A stretch of 64,000 bases of DNA. Origin: Pseudeuparius sepicola (taxonomy: Eukaryota; Arthropoda; Insecta; Coleoptera; Anthribidae). Position 1 is the first letter of the stretch; each line of letters opens with the position of its first letter. The notes under the pieces are model-generated. The model worked only from the letters and a program-made list of their open reading frames with translations. It did no database searches and was not told the DNA's origin. Position numbers and translations under genes: made by a program. The stretch lies in assembly GCA_963920635.1 (NCBI GenBank), contig OY987302.1:40489500-40553499 (forward strand). The letters are read 5' to 3'. Shown in pieces: positions 10,685 through 21,468 of the stretch.

Positions 10685-12283
10685 CCAGGCGACAGGTAGT
10701 TCAATAAGGAAATAATTAGTGGAAAGCTGTAAATTGCTTTAATCGCTTCATTTGGACCCAGATATTACTCTCCCAAGTTTTCCCCCTTGAGCGAAGTCGG
10801 CGTTGGCCCTTCTGGCCCTAAGAAGTTACCATTTTTCAGTATTTTGCAAATATCTTCCAAACCATCAACTTTATCAACAAAATACGAGTACTTCGTATAA
10901 AAAATATTCTACAATAAATTTGCTACAAAAAAGTTTTTTACCGTTTGTCTCTAATGTGACCCGTTACGATGCTACGGCCATTCAAAATGGAGTACTTTTT
11001 GATTCTTGCGGAAAAGTTATGGAAATCATAGGCCATATCAAAGTTTCTACATGTTATAAATATTTGTCAGCATTCCCGGTGCACAAGCTGTTAACTTGTT
11101 ACAACAGCTGTGGCAAAGTACCTACGATTAGTATTATTAGTGAGTAGTATTGACATAAAATCACTCTTTTCCATACCACCTGGCGGTAGAGTAAATGGCG
11201 CGTTTTTTTAAGTGGTGTCCCCCAGGAGGCCTAATCCACTGTTCAAATGTCAAAGTTACATCGATTTAATCTCGCAAGCCTACCTCCCACCGAATCAGCG
11301 GCGGCACGTGAGCACTCTTTAAGAACATACCATCAAGTTCAAACAAAAATGATACAAATCCACTGGATTTTGGGCTGGAAAAATTCTCAATGTGGTTTGG
11401 CTCCCATACCTACGACGAGGGATCCGGCGCCACAAACGCTTCTAAACACAGTGTCCTGCAAATGTTCCAAATGATGTAACGCAGCGTGTGGTTGCAGGAA
11501 AACGGGCCTCCGGTGCTCCAGAATCTGCATGAATTGTATGGGAGGGTCATGTACAAATGCTGCTGAGGAAGATTTTATGGATGATTGTGACGGAGACATC
11601 GATGTTAATCTTGAGCGCTCTGTGACGTCGGACAAATGTACCGATGCAGACGATGAAAGCGATGACGGAGAAATTGAGGCAGACGATCAAGACTGCCAGC
11701 CTTTATCAAAACGCTTGAAAATCGACTAACTTTAACATTTGAACAGTGGATTAGGCGTCCTGGGATACCATTTTAGAGCGATTTTATGTCAATACTACTC
11801 ACTAATAATACTAATCGTAGGTACTTTGCCACAGCTGTTTACATTGAAAAGCTGTTACACTTGTAACAAGTTAACAGCTTATGCACATGGAATGCTGACA
11901 AATATTTATAACATGTAGAAACTTTGATACGGCATATGATTTCCCTAACTTTTCCGCAAGAATCAAAAAAGACTCCACTTTGAATGGTCATAGCATCGTA
12001 ACGGTTCACATTAGAGACAAACGGTAAAAAACTTTTTTGTAGCAAATTTATTCTAATTATTTTTTATAATAGGTAATTTGTTGATAAAGTTGATTGTTTG
12101 GGAGATATTTGCAAGAAACCGAAAAATGGTAACTTCTTAGGGCCAGAAGGGCTAACGCCGATTTCGCTCGAGGGTGAAAACTTGGGAGAGTAATATCTTG
12201 GTCCAAATAAAGCGATTAAAGCAATTTTCAGCTTTCCACTAATTATTTCCTTATTGACACTTTTCTTCCCACCTGTCGCCTGG
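10685..12283. mobile_element. Palindromic non-autonomous element, arms about 570 bp, core about 470 bp
   Basis: The left end CCAGGCGACAGGT (10,685) pairs with ACCTGTCGCCTGG at the right end (12,271-12,283). The complement continues inward through AATAAGGAAATAATTAGTGG, CTCCCAAGTTTTC, CTTCTGGCCCTAAGAAGTTA and TAGTATTGACATAAAATC to about 11,257 and 11,727. The arms are diverged by roughly a tenth, so the insertion is not very recent. The core carries a coding fragment (see 11,247-11,729). LINE-like sequence follows directly at 12,285. I could not fix a target duplication. Confidence 0.75.
11247..11729 (+). pseudogene. Fragment of a TE-associated Cys-rich protein
   Basis: One frame reads through a motif like AREHSLRTYHQVQ, then PIPTTRDPAPQTLLNTVSC, then a cysteine cluster CGCRKTGLRCSRICMNC and an acidic tail ending KRLKID. 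A TGA at 11,472-11,474 interrupts the cysteine cluster, and the stretch after HQVQ is out of register. From general knowledge, this HSLR.YHQVQ plus CGCRK.GL.CS arrangement is common in insect genomes and linked to mobile elements. Its function is unknown to me. Here it is passenger sequence inside a palindromic element. Confidence 0.6.
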
Positions 12284-12284
12284 C

Positions 12285-12520
12285 TTAAGGTGAACTCCGC
12301 GAAGAAATTAGGTCTTATGATAGACTCCGACTTGTGTTTTAAACCTTATTTAAAAAAGTGCCTAAAGCAGGCGTATACCTCGCTTAAGACATTTTTTTGT
12401 GCAATTGCGTTAGTCAAAACTCAAAAGTACAATTGCCCGTCTTCTACGAATTATTGCAAACGGGCACCGGCAACATTGCAGTTCTGTTTCCCTTAAGAGG
12501 CACAGAGTTGCCACGTTGGG
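12285..12520 (+). pseudogene. LINE pol C-terminal fragment
   Basis: The translation includes VNSAKKLGLMIDSDLCF and then KKCLKQAYTSLKTFF. This is the pattern found just after the reverse transcriptase thumb in Jockey-like LINEs. The frame decays after about 12,420. It begins directly at the end of the palindromic element, which suggests that element landed in a LINE copy. Confidence 0.65.
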
Positions 12521-12904
12521 CGTTCTGGACAATAGAACGATGGACGATGAAACTGTAGATTTCAGTCCGAACAAAATTGTGCAACTTCGGCTTTAACTAT
12601 CATAAATAAATAAGGGTTAAAAGCCGTTGTTTCATTAATTACGTGTTATGTTAGTACATCTACTGTAAACCAAGTACAATTTTAGAGCAATGAAAAATAT
12701 TGTCAAGTACCTTATTATCGAGCCTATTATTCAATCAAACTGTTGAAATTTTACAACATAATACACACGATTTTAAGTTTAACTATGCAGCTCAAAATCA
12801 TGTGACTCAACTCTTCAATCAGAGCACAAGACGTATACCGACTTTTTTATATATAGGACATATAAATAGCCACTGCGTAAAACATTTCATTGTCCGCGGG
12901 TGTA

Positions 12905-13078
12905 CAATTATTCTGCTGCGACCATTCAACAGCAGTTTAAAAATTGGGCCCCGCGGCAGTTCAATAACAATTTATTAGTTGTTTATGCCGCAGCGGCTCA
13001 ATAACAATAATTGATTAGTTTACCATCACGGCGGTTCAGTAACGATGTATTATAATTTACCGCCGGCAGTTTAGTAGG
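12905..13078. repeat. Degenerate short tandem repeat, about 37-bp units
   Basis: Four units resemble CGCGGCAGTTCAATAACAAT followed by TTATTAGTTGTTTA. They lie just left of the hAT-like insertion. Confidence 0.5.
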
Positions 13079-13433
13079 CACTTCCTTATTCGAATGTTGA
13101 ATGGTAATGAACATGAACTTTACATTATTGTACAGAGCACCTACTCAGGTAGGGTTACCAGACGTCCGGATTAATCCGGACATGTTCGGGTTTTTACTAC
13201 GTCCGGATGAGTCCGGGCGGATTTTTCATAAACGTCCGCAATTTACAGTATGCGTGGTTCGAGGCGTGGTTATAAACAACAAATAATGCAAAATAATAAA
13301 CTTTTCCACAGTTACTCAAAGCAGCGGAATTTCTTTTTCCAATCCCATCTCACAATGCCAATGTGGAGAGAATATTTTTACTTATTGCTGCCCAGTGGAC
13401 CAAATAAAGAAACAGACTGCTTTTATCTTTTGT

Positions 13434-13970
13434 GGGTAATTATGGAACAGTGTATGCACCGCCTGATTTTCTTGAAATTTTGGCTACCCCCCTATTTTCG
13501 AGGTCCCTGAACACGAATCTGACCTCAGTGTTTTGAGGTCGGACATAGTTTCCGAGAAAATGAATTTACAAATTTCCGTTTGACACCCCACTTTTTCACG
13601 GTGATATTTGGTTATAATCGAGATGAATTTAGCTCAAACTGATCACCACCCTATTTAAACACGGCATAAATCTTTTAAAATTTCGGTTTTTCCGCGGGTT
13701 TTCGCGAAGTTTTGTTGCTGCAGGAAGGTGCAAAATAGGGTGGTGATCAGTTTGAGCTGCATACACTAAAAATTTATCGGGATTATAACCACAAATAATA
13801 TCGTCGTGAAAAGTGGTGTCAAAAGGAAATTTGAAAATTCATTTTGTTGGAAACTATGTCCGACCTCAAAACACTGAGGTCAGATTCGTGTTCAGGAACC
13901 TCAAAAATAGGGGGGTAGCCAAAATTTCAAGAAAATCGGGTGGTGCATACACTATGTTCCATAATTACCC
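13434..13970. mobile_element. MITE, 537 bp, with perfect 6-bp target duplication
   Basis: Termini GGGTAATTATGGAAC and GTTCCATAATTACCC are perfect inverse matches, and the arms run inward for over 200 bp (GATTTTCTTGAAATTTTGGC, CTGACCTCAGTGTTTTGAGG, CTCAAACTGATCACCACCCT). TTTTGT flanks both sides (13,428-13,433 and 13,971-13,976). The low divergence of the ends suggests a fairly young insertion. Confidence 0.85.
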
Positions 13971-14504
13971 TTTTGTACTTCTAACTACTTATAATTTAAA
14001 AAATATGAGCTATTCGGAGTTTTACGATTTTGTGCTTTTGCCAGAAAAGTTAACTTTTTAAATAAAATACAAAGTAGCGAAAAGTACCTACCTGTAAAAT
14101 GTCCGTGTTTCACTTTTTAAGTTTTTGCGAATAATTTTTTTTTGCCCTTGGGCCTTGTTTTATTGGTAAAAAGAAAATGGTAACCAGCATCAGTCAATCA
14201 GTAGATAATGGGAAAATTGTTACTTTGCCATAAAAAAAAAGAATAATAAAATATTTAAAAAAGTAAAAGATACTTAAATACTTATATTTTTTTAAAACTC
14301 AAAAAATATTAATAGAGATGGGAAAGTTCCCTCTTTACGAAAATTCCCGGAAAGATTCCGACCAAAATTTCCGAAACTTTCGGAAAGTTTCCAATTTTCT
14401 TTTTTTAATGTTTACTTTAATTAGTCACACTTAGAGCTTTCCAAAAATACCAAATATGTCATATTTTAAGTGGAATTTGCTAAAGATATTGTAGAAAAGG
14501 TATA

Positions 14505-15346
14505 CCCAGCTAACCAAACCACGGTTTTACTACGTCAAAATGTCGTTATAAAATAACCTTATAACGTTAGGAAAATCATGTCAAACTAACGCTATAATTA
14601 TGACAAAAAGTCCGGTAGAGTGACGTTAATATCCTGACGTAGAAATAACCTCATAAACTTAACGTAGATATAACCTCATAAAAAATAAAATTCGCATACC
14701 AACACCAGGGTTCGAACCTACGAACATCGGAATTAATGTCGAGGCTCTTTCCCACTAAGCTATCGAAGCACTTGAAAAATGTTGCCTAAAACAGTGTAAG
14801 CTAGAATCTCGATGACGTCACAGAAATAAATAGAAATAAAATAAAGGGTGCCTAAAAATCCATGTAATGGATGGGACAAAGCCAAAAGGATCTTAATCGT
14901 CTCAGGAAAGGACTCTATTGTGATTTCCCAAAAACCTTGGTCCAAGTTTTATTATTCGGGAGTATCTATACCGTAGTAATAACGCAGTATTGACGCTAGT
15001 TTTATTACTTATTCTTATTATGTCATTTTTGATGTATTTATAAAGTTATATTTCCGTAAATTGAGCTACGTATTTGTTACGTTATTAAAATAACGCGTTA
15101 TAGGTAATTCGTGGTTAGCTGGGTATCGTAGTAATGACGTAATATTAACGCTAAGTACTCTAGGAATGTAATTTCTTTACGTATTTTTTTACGTTAAATT
15201 GACGTTATACATCAAATGTGGTTAATGATGCCGAAATAATGACGTTATTTTAACGCTACTCTAGAAATGTAATTTCTTTACGTATTTTTTATGTTATCAA
15301 AATACGTTAAATTGACGTTATAGGTACGTCAAATGTGGTTAACTGG
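14505..15346. mobile_element. Tc1/mariner-like MITE with duplicated right end
   Basis: CCCAGCTAACCA (14,505) is mirrored by TGGTTAGCTGGG (ending 15,123) and again by GGTTAACTGGG (ending 15,346). TA flanks each boundary. The right portion (15,125-15,346) holds two units of about 105 bp with TTTCTTTACGTATTTTTT and AAATTGACGTTATA. No transposase frame is present. Confidence 0.65.
14706..14764 (-). other. tRNA-like Pol III promoter remnant
   Basis: On the minus strand, TAGCTTAGTGGG (14,751-14,762) fits an A box and GGTTCGAACCC (14,708-14,718) fits a B box, at tRNA-like spacing. The acceptor ends do not pair well. I therefore read it as a tRNA pseudogene or SINE head rather than a working tRNA. 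Confidence 0.55.
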
Positions 15347-16276
15347 GTAATATCACAAAATGTAAAAGTTTTGCTTTGTAATTCGTATTTCATGATCATA
15401 ATTCAAAATTCCACTTTCAGATTTTAAATTATTAGTATTATTAATTAATTACTACCTTTAGCAAAAAAAAGTGACTTTTTTGTTAAAAAAATACTATTAT
15501 TTTTTTTTTCAGACTTAGCTGGGACAGTTGTGCAGATTTTCTTTATTCACTTTACTAGTCTAATGAAAAATTGCAATAAAATCGCCATCTTAATTAAAAA
15601 AAATCGGTTATTTGGTGATAACTTTTTTGTTTGAAATTAAACTGTTTTTTTCTTGGCGGCATTCAATTCCTTGGAAAAAAATACACAAGTTTAGTTTTTG
15701 AACCACCAATGTATCTTAAAAATTACCGAGATAATCGCTCGAAACATCTTAATTGCAACACCCTGTACAAAAGTAAAAAATAAAACATATAAGGATAAAA
15801 GATAAAACCAAATATGAAAGAATAATAAATTTACATATTGTTCATATTATCATTAATTAGGTATATAGTTTAATTTAAGGCTCAATGTACAGCACGTATG
15901 TGGTGATTCAACATTTTGACCCATAAAATGGCTTTTTTCTATCTGTAGTGAGTAACACGCATAATTTAAAACTTTTGGTCAATACAAATTTTAATCTAAG
16001 TAATTAGGTACTTACATTTTAGGAAGTGGCTATTTATACGTCCGACGGATACAAACGTCAGTATACGTCTTGCGCTCTCATTGGCGGGCTGAGTTGCGTG
16101 ACTTCTTTGGACGTGCATTTAACTCCGTACACGTCCGAAGCCGAAGTAAACTAATATTTAGATACGTCAGAAGTGCATTTTTCTCAAGCATCTTTGCAAT
16201 AAGGAGCGTATGCACTGCTCCTTTTTGGGGGATAGACGCTGCCGTATGAAAAAAGAAGTGGTAATAATTTCCAATG

Positions 16277-16463
16277 GTGTAACCCACCCCCGATTTTCTT
16301 GAAATTTTGGCTAGGTAGGTACCCCGTATTTTCGCCCGATGCGACGTTCGGCGTTGTAACCCACCCCCGATTTTCTTGAAATTTTGGCTACCCCCTGACA
16401 TTCGTCGCCGCGCTGAATGTCGGGGGGTAGCCAAAATTTCAAGAAAATCGGGGGTGGGTTACA
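16277..16463. repeat. Three end-copies of the GATTTTCTTGAAATTTTGGC MITE family
   Basis: TGTAACCCACCCCCGATTTT followed by CTTGAAATTTTGGCTA occurs twice in direct order and once inverted. This is the same terminal region seen in the MITE at 13,434-13,970 but with different outermost bases, pointing to a related subfamily. Confidence 0.65.
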
Positions 16464-16749
16464 TCATTGTAAATAATAAAATAACCACTTCATTTTTCAT
16501 TCCGCAGCGCCCATCACGGAAAAAGTAGGGCATACGCAATATAAAATGAGACAAGATAGGTCTGAATAATCTCGGACATCATCCAATCGACTTAGTAAAC
16601 AAGCCGATTCATAATCCATCGGACGGTAGAAGTAAGGTTATGTGTCACGTGACTCAATCGACCAATGAGAGCGCAAGATGTATACCGAGACGTATACTGA
16701 TGTTTGTATCCATCGGACGTATAAATAGCCACTTACTACATTTTAAGAC

Positions 16750-16847
16750 AAAAATTATTTAAAAATATTTATCACAATGGCCGTTATTAGGCTTTTTGCG
16801 CAAATGCTAATAACGGCCATTGTGATAAATATTTTTAAATAATTTTT
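16750..16847. repeat. Perfect 41-bp hairpin
   Basis: Arms 16,750-16,790 and 16,807-16,847 are exact reverse complements around a 16-nt loop (GCTTTTTGCGCAAATG). The core reads TCACAATGGCCGTTATTAG. It splits the right arm of the surrounding element, so it is either a tiny foldback insertion or a local hairpin gain. Confidence 0.8.
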
Positions 16848-17564
16848 GCCCGAGTTTTTGCCTCAAAATGTGGGTAATTACTTAGATTAAAATTTGTATT
16901 GACCAAAAGTTTTAAATTATGCGTGTTACTCGATACAGATCGAAAAAAGCCATTTTATGAGTCAAAATGTTGAATCACCACACATGTGCTGTACATTGAG
17001 TCTTTTAAACTTATTAAACTTCAGAAGTCAAACAGTCTAATAAAAAAAATATAATAAAATATATTTGATCTGTGGTCTATAGCAGAGTTCATGATTCGTC
17101 TTTGTTCTTTTTTGTATTTTTTAAGTTATGTCATGAATTTTGGCCAGGCATTTATGACGGCAAATTTAAAATTTCTACATAAATTCTACATAAATTAAAT
17201 AACTTTCAGGGAAAGCTTCCCATACCTTCAAAGTTTCTTCCTGGAAAGTTTCCAAAAAGGAAACTAGGTGAACCCGTGAACCCGGTGAAAGTTTCCAAAA
17301 AGGAAACTTTTCCGATTTGGAAAGTTTCCATTGTCCATCTCTAAATATTAAATAAATTGTGATGTCCGGATTTGGTCCGGATGTTCTCAAAGGCTTGTCC
17401 TGGGTAGACAAGTTTTCATCTGGTAACCCTATACTCAGAGGAGGTAAACTTCCAAATGCTTCAGAATTACCTCGTTGTAATTAGTCCTGAATATAGCGAG
17501 TAATGCAACAGAGGTGTAATCTAGTATCTAAAAGCCACATAATTATGTGAATTTCAATACTCAC

Positions 17565-18021
17565 CACGGTAAACAATAAAATGGGCAGCAGCCAGCTCAT
17601 TCCCCAACATATCATGTCGTTCTGATAGGTAGCTCTGCATCATTGTTTCTCTTTTTTCATATGTATTTCTTAACCATTTCTGAATCGAACTCCAGTTTAT
17701 TGGTGACTCCATAATTTGAAGAATGTTCCTCTTACTATCTTCATTTTGGAAAACCCTCAAGTAAGAGTAATGTTCCCCTTCTTTCTCATGCCAGGGGGTT
17801 CTCCACTGAAGATCGGACTCATTAGCAACATCTGTGGATTCCTTTTTAGCTTCTGTTAATGAAGTAGTAGCGGTCTCTGGTGAGGGTAAATTTTCATTTT
17901 TTCTGTGCACTTCCCGGAGGGTCTCTTTATCAAGGTTTTTTGAATAATTGCATAAACATTGCGTGATAACAACAGGTCTGGCATACTTATAAGAAACACA
18001 TTTTTCAACCAGTTTAAACAT
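17565..18021 (-). CDS. DMAC2: First coding exon of a DMAC2-like (ATP5SL-like) mitochondrial protein
   Basis: The exon starts at an ATG (complement of 18,019-18,021) and encodes 152 residues, ending at a GTGAGT splice donor (complement of 17,559-17,564), phase 1. The C-terminal part, with RNILQIMESPINW, WLRNTYEKRET and LGNELAAAHFIVYRG, resembles the region of DMAC2/ATP5SL that precedes its leucine-rich repeats. That protein helps assemble the distal membrane arm of mitochondrial complex I. The N-terminus is basic and could act as a mitochondrial presequence. The leucine-rich-repeat exons are not seen, and downstream lies the 4.3-kb hAT-like composite, which would sit in intron 1. The family match is from memory of the pattern, not a search. 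The exon call itself is firmer than the name. Confidence 0.55.
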
Positions 18022-18423
18022 TTTTTGCTATTGTTCTTGCTAGATCTTTTTTACATCGTTTCCAAATTCCAAATAATATATTATATTAAAAAAATTTCAT
18101 TTTGTAAAATAACTAACCTATATGTTTTGTGGAAATACGAAATCTAACGTCACTTTCGCTGTCGGTAACCCCCTCTAAACCAGGGTTGCCACTGTTGCCA
18201 GATATTCTTAAGCTGATTTTACATGGAAATAGAGTATAAATTATTTTCTTTGAGATAGTATGGTATGGGGGGAGATGCTGTCACGTGACCCAAAACGGGA
18301 TCACCTACGTCATAGATTATCAGAACAACGTCAATTTGTTGACTCGGTGCTAAAAGTGCATTAAAAGTGGCTAAAAGTGCAGTTTTCCTTGTTATTGCGA
18401 GCTATTGACCTCTGGAAATAAAT
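18022..18423. promoter_or_regulatory. Probable bidirectional promoter interval
   Basis: This 400-bp gap separates two divergent first exons (DMAC2-like on minus, THAP-like on plus). It contains a GTCACGTGAC palindrome with a CACGTG E-box (near 18,279) and no TATA box at a useful distance. The arrangement is seen directly; promoter activity is inference. Confidence 0.4.
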
Positions 18424-18500
18424 ATGTCATGTGCTGTACGTTGTTGCAGTAGCAATTCTAAAGTGGACAAAAAGAAATTTACAGGAATTACATTTCACAG
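18424..18500 (+). CDS. First exon of a THAP-domain protein
   Basis: ATG at 18,424 opens a 25-codon exon with MSCAVRCC and ITFHR, ending exactly at CACAG|GTAATG, a good splice donor. The C2CH zinc finger of THAP proteins (sequence-specific DNA binders, partly descended from P-element transposase) begins with this Cys-x(2-4)-Cys then Phe-His pattern, and many THAP genes have an intron near this point. The following exon, which should carry the Trp and the Cys-x2-His half, was not found in the next 2 kb. The call is therefore partial: it could be a live host gene or a dead exon. Confidence 0.5.
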
Positions 18501-20020
18501 GTAATGTAAACAATAGACAGAGCCGTATCAATATAATTTATAATATCCACTTTTATACTTTATGAAAAGAAACATATTACATTTATAACTACTCTAGGTA
18601 TGTATTTGACTGACTGACTAAACCGAGCTTTTGATTTCGTCGTTGTTAGTTTTCGTTTTTTTTTTAATTTTTTATAATCTTACTAGGAATACTGTTTAAT
18701 CAGACCCTGGCGTGTCAGCCCTATTGATCACAGACTTAGCCACACCCCCTGGACCCGTTTGCTATTTGCGACAAAGTAATGTTATAGCGCCTCCCCCCAT
18801 ACTACCTCAATTTCAAATTTGTACATAATAGCAGGTAACCAACACACCCTTCGATAATTTCCTAGTGAAATGTGCAAAAACAACTAAATTAATGTTGGCT
18901 GCCTGCTGTTATGAACAAATTTTGTCACAAATTTGTTCCCGTGTAAAACCTGCTTTAGACGGGTGGAGCCATGTCGCTAATTAAAAATAGCCGAAAGTAG
19001 CCAGTTGCCAGTTATTATAAAATACCTTATCCAAATTTTCGTTTACTACATACAAGTATAAGTACCTATTGTAGGTGTAAGTACTTATTGTTGATTTTCG
19101 TGGTAAAATATCTAGTTTTTTAGCACTAGATTGAAACTATTATGCGCATGCGCTGTTGCAAAATGATTGTGACGTGCCAACTAGAGGAACAGAAACGTTC
19201 CGGAAACCGCACAAGAGAGGTTAAGTCTCAAATTAAGCCTCAGACTAATGAATAAAGGGGACACCGCACTATAGCGTCTTTATACAGATGTAAACAGTAA
19301 GCTGAACCTTCTCACTTTATGAAAGAGATAAATGTATTTGCAAATACTACCTATGGAACGAAATATTCTCTTTTTTCACTTTAGAGGAAAGACACTTGCA
19401 CTTTATGCACCTTTTTACCATTTTTTAAATATTTTAAACTTGGAACCGCACGAAAAACTCGATTTTAGCGTTTGTTTTCTGGTAAAACTAAGCAAATACC
19501 GAAGCACAAATCAAAACAAACAAAATGGAAAAGAAACAATTTGAGCAAGCGCGAACTTTGGTCCCTGTCAAACCACCGCAACGTTACCGATTAGTGCGAA
19601 AAGTAATGGGTGTTCCCAACTATAACCATTTTGTCAATAATAAAACACCTACATAATCTTTCTTGAACATGAAAAGGTTGTTTTCACTTTACTAAAGAAA
19701 TTGCCGGTTTTATTTATGATATTCCTAGTTATTGTTACTCTTAAATGTGACAACATGATTGGGGCAGGTCAGTAAGACCAATATTTGTAAACATGGGGAT
19801 AGTAATAAACTCAGAGAAATAACCAAGGATTATTTCTCTGAGGTAATAAACAACTATGCCTGTCAACAATTCACAAAAATTCGTTCTCTTTATTCATTAG
19901 TCTGAGAATTAAGCCATGTTTTCACAAAATATAAAACGGTTGATATTTTGACAAAATATAAAGGTTAGATGCTTTACAAAATATTATGTTTTATGGTTGC
20001 ACAAAATACCACAATAAGGT
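18501..20020. other. Intergenic or intronic stretch with diverged inverted repeats
   Basis: No gene recognised. AATTTGTACATAATAGCAGG at about 18,815 is mirrored near 18,893-18,922 (CTGCTGTTATGAACAAATT). CAGACTAATGAATAAAG at 19,231 is mirrored by CTTTATTCATTAGTCTGAG near 19,887, suggesting old MITEs. A 70-codon frame at 19,332-19,544 has no recognisable feature. Confidence 0.5.
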
Positions 20021-20029
20021 GTAAATGTC

Positions 20030-20467
20030 CAAGGTTAGTGGAGAGTAGGTTGAACGATAACTTTTTGGTTCATGCGATGACGTCACATATGGATATCGTG
20101 CGCATATAATATTAGCTTGTACGTAGCTTGTACGCCTGCAAGCTAAATATCAGGATATTAATATTTAATTATTTGTTTTATAATACACCTGCATGATTTT
20201 TATGTTTTAATTAAGGTAATACACTATAAAAATATAATATCTATAAAACTGTCCAAAGATAGTGTAAAAATCGCCACACACGTTTAAACAAACAAGCTAA
20301 AATCGAGGTTATTTAAATGAGCTAAACCCAGAGAATGCTAAACCATCTGAATGCATGTGAACTCAAAGCAATGTATTCATTTTATCCACATGTGACGTCA
20401 CAGCCTTCCCCTCCCCGCTGGCCTCACCCGAGTTACCGTTCAACCTGTGTTCTCTCTACTAACCTTG
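20030..20467. mobile_element. MITE, 438 bp, with perfect 9-bp target duplication
   Basis: Ends CAAGGTTAGT and ACTAACCTTG are inverse matches. Complement continues with GAGTAGGTTGAACG versus CGTTCAACCTGTG and TGACGTCACAT versus ATGTGACGTCA. GTAAATGTC flanks both sides (20,021-20,029 and 20,468-20,476). A 9-bp duplication is typical of Mutator-like elements. Confidence 0.8.
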
Positions 20468-20920
20468 GTAAATGTCAAGGTTTTCATAACAACCAACCCT
20501 ATTCTGTGTAACAATCATAGAGATCATATATATAGGTAGAGTGCTGGACGATTTTTTTTCTATACATGGGATGCGCGGAGAATCGAATTTAAAATCATAA
20601 AATAGTAAAAAATAGTAATAAATAGGCCCAGTGGACATGCGCATTTGCAATTTGAGGTAGTGTTTTGTGAAACTTGACACTCTTTAACAGCCATTTGACA
20701 GCGACAAACTAAGTATAACCTACCGTTGTTTGCATCATAGATGCTTTGTGACATAATTTTCTTGATTTTCAGTTAATTATTAATAGTTTCTTCGCGTTTT
20801 AGTTGTTTTACCGCGGTGCGCTTACATTTCACGTAATCATCCTCCAGCCAGTGCACTCAAATAATAAATTTAGGAATAGATAAAGAATATATGTCCAAGA
20901 TCATTGAAAATTGACCTCAC

Positions 20921-21067
20921 CCTTTCAGTAGATAGGAACTGTGGCTGCTCTGTGAAGTCGCATTCAGCGGACGAAACTGTTGTGATGTTGCGAAACCCTA
21001 CCACAAACATCCGGTAACACATGCGCTGATGCGCTCCAAACTTAACACGTTGTGGAGCGGACGCCAT
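20921..21067 (-). CDS. Candidate first coding exon, unknown protein
   Basis: ATG (complement of 21,065-21,067) opens 49 codons beginning MASAPQRVKFGAHQ. They end phase 0 at a GTGAGG donor (complement of 20,915-20,920). The sequence is less AT-rich than its surroundings and has mixed residue usage. I do not recognise it and saw no second exon. It could be a host first exon or chance. Confidence 0.3.
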
Positions 21068-21198
21068 TTTTCGGATCGCTTTTTATTTGTGCTAGGTAGA
21101 AGTAGCGAACTAAGCTGAGCGAGTTGAACAAATAAAAACAAAAACGGCTTGACAGCGATCGTTCAACTCGTTTACAACCGCGACCGCTATCGAGAGTA

Positions 21199-21468
21199 CA
21201 GTGCCTCTATACTAACAGTGTGGACATCAATGATGTCGATTTCTATTGGTTGAGCCATGTTTTCTCCAAAGTCAAAATCATGGCAATTTAGATTGTCGCG
21301 TCTGACGCGTTCAAAACGCCCTAGTCATTATACTGTTACATTGAAATCTCCCGCCATAAAATCTATCCGCCATGTTTTGTCCAAATCGCGCTCATGGCCA
21401 CACTGTTGTTATCAGTGAACTCTATAGTAACTAGAGTTCATTGGTTGTTATAGAGGCACCAGGCACTG
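21199..21468. mobile_element. Tc1/mariner-like MITE, 270 bp
   Basis: CAGTGCC at the left is mirrored by GGCACTG at the right, each flanked by TA (21,197-21,198 and 21,469-21,470). The complement extends with CTCTATA-type sequence. A secondary hairpin AACTCTATAGTAACTAGAGTT lies near 21,419. Confidence 0.6.

Larger units (their letters stand above)
15881..17000. mobile_element. Long-TIR non-autonomous element with nested insertions
   Basis: The left arm CTCAATGTACAGCACGTATG (15,881), CATTTTGACCCATAAAATGG and GTGGCTATTTATACGTCCG is mirrored at 16,640-17,000 (ending TGTGCTGTACATTGAG). The right arm is interrupted by a perfect hairpin (16,750-16,847), and the centre holds pieces of the 13.4-kb MITE family. 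There is no coding capacity. Confidence 0.65.
13150..17431. mobile_element. Composite hAT-like element, 4.28 kb, with 8-bp target duplication
   Basis: The left terminus TAGGGTTACCAGA (13,150) is the inverse of TCTGGTAACCCTA (ending 17,431). Flanks are TACTCAGG (13,142-13,149) and TACTCAGA (17,432-17,439), an 8-bp duplication with one mismatch, as expected for the hAT superfamily. Both ends also have GTCCGGAT-rich subterminal repeats. No transposase frame is seen, so the element is non-autonomous. Its interior is filled with younger elements (13,434-13,970; 14,505-15,346; 15,881-17,000). Confidence 0.75.

Noticed and set aside
10803..12045. Mirrored frames in the arms of the 10.7-12.3-kb element (114 and 68 codons)
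   Set aside because: Both translate the same inverted arm and diverge without codon-like constraint.
16078..16434. 118-codon minus-strand frame
   Set aside because: It crosses an inverted-repeat arm and two copies of a MITE end, so it is a chance reading.
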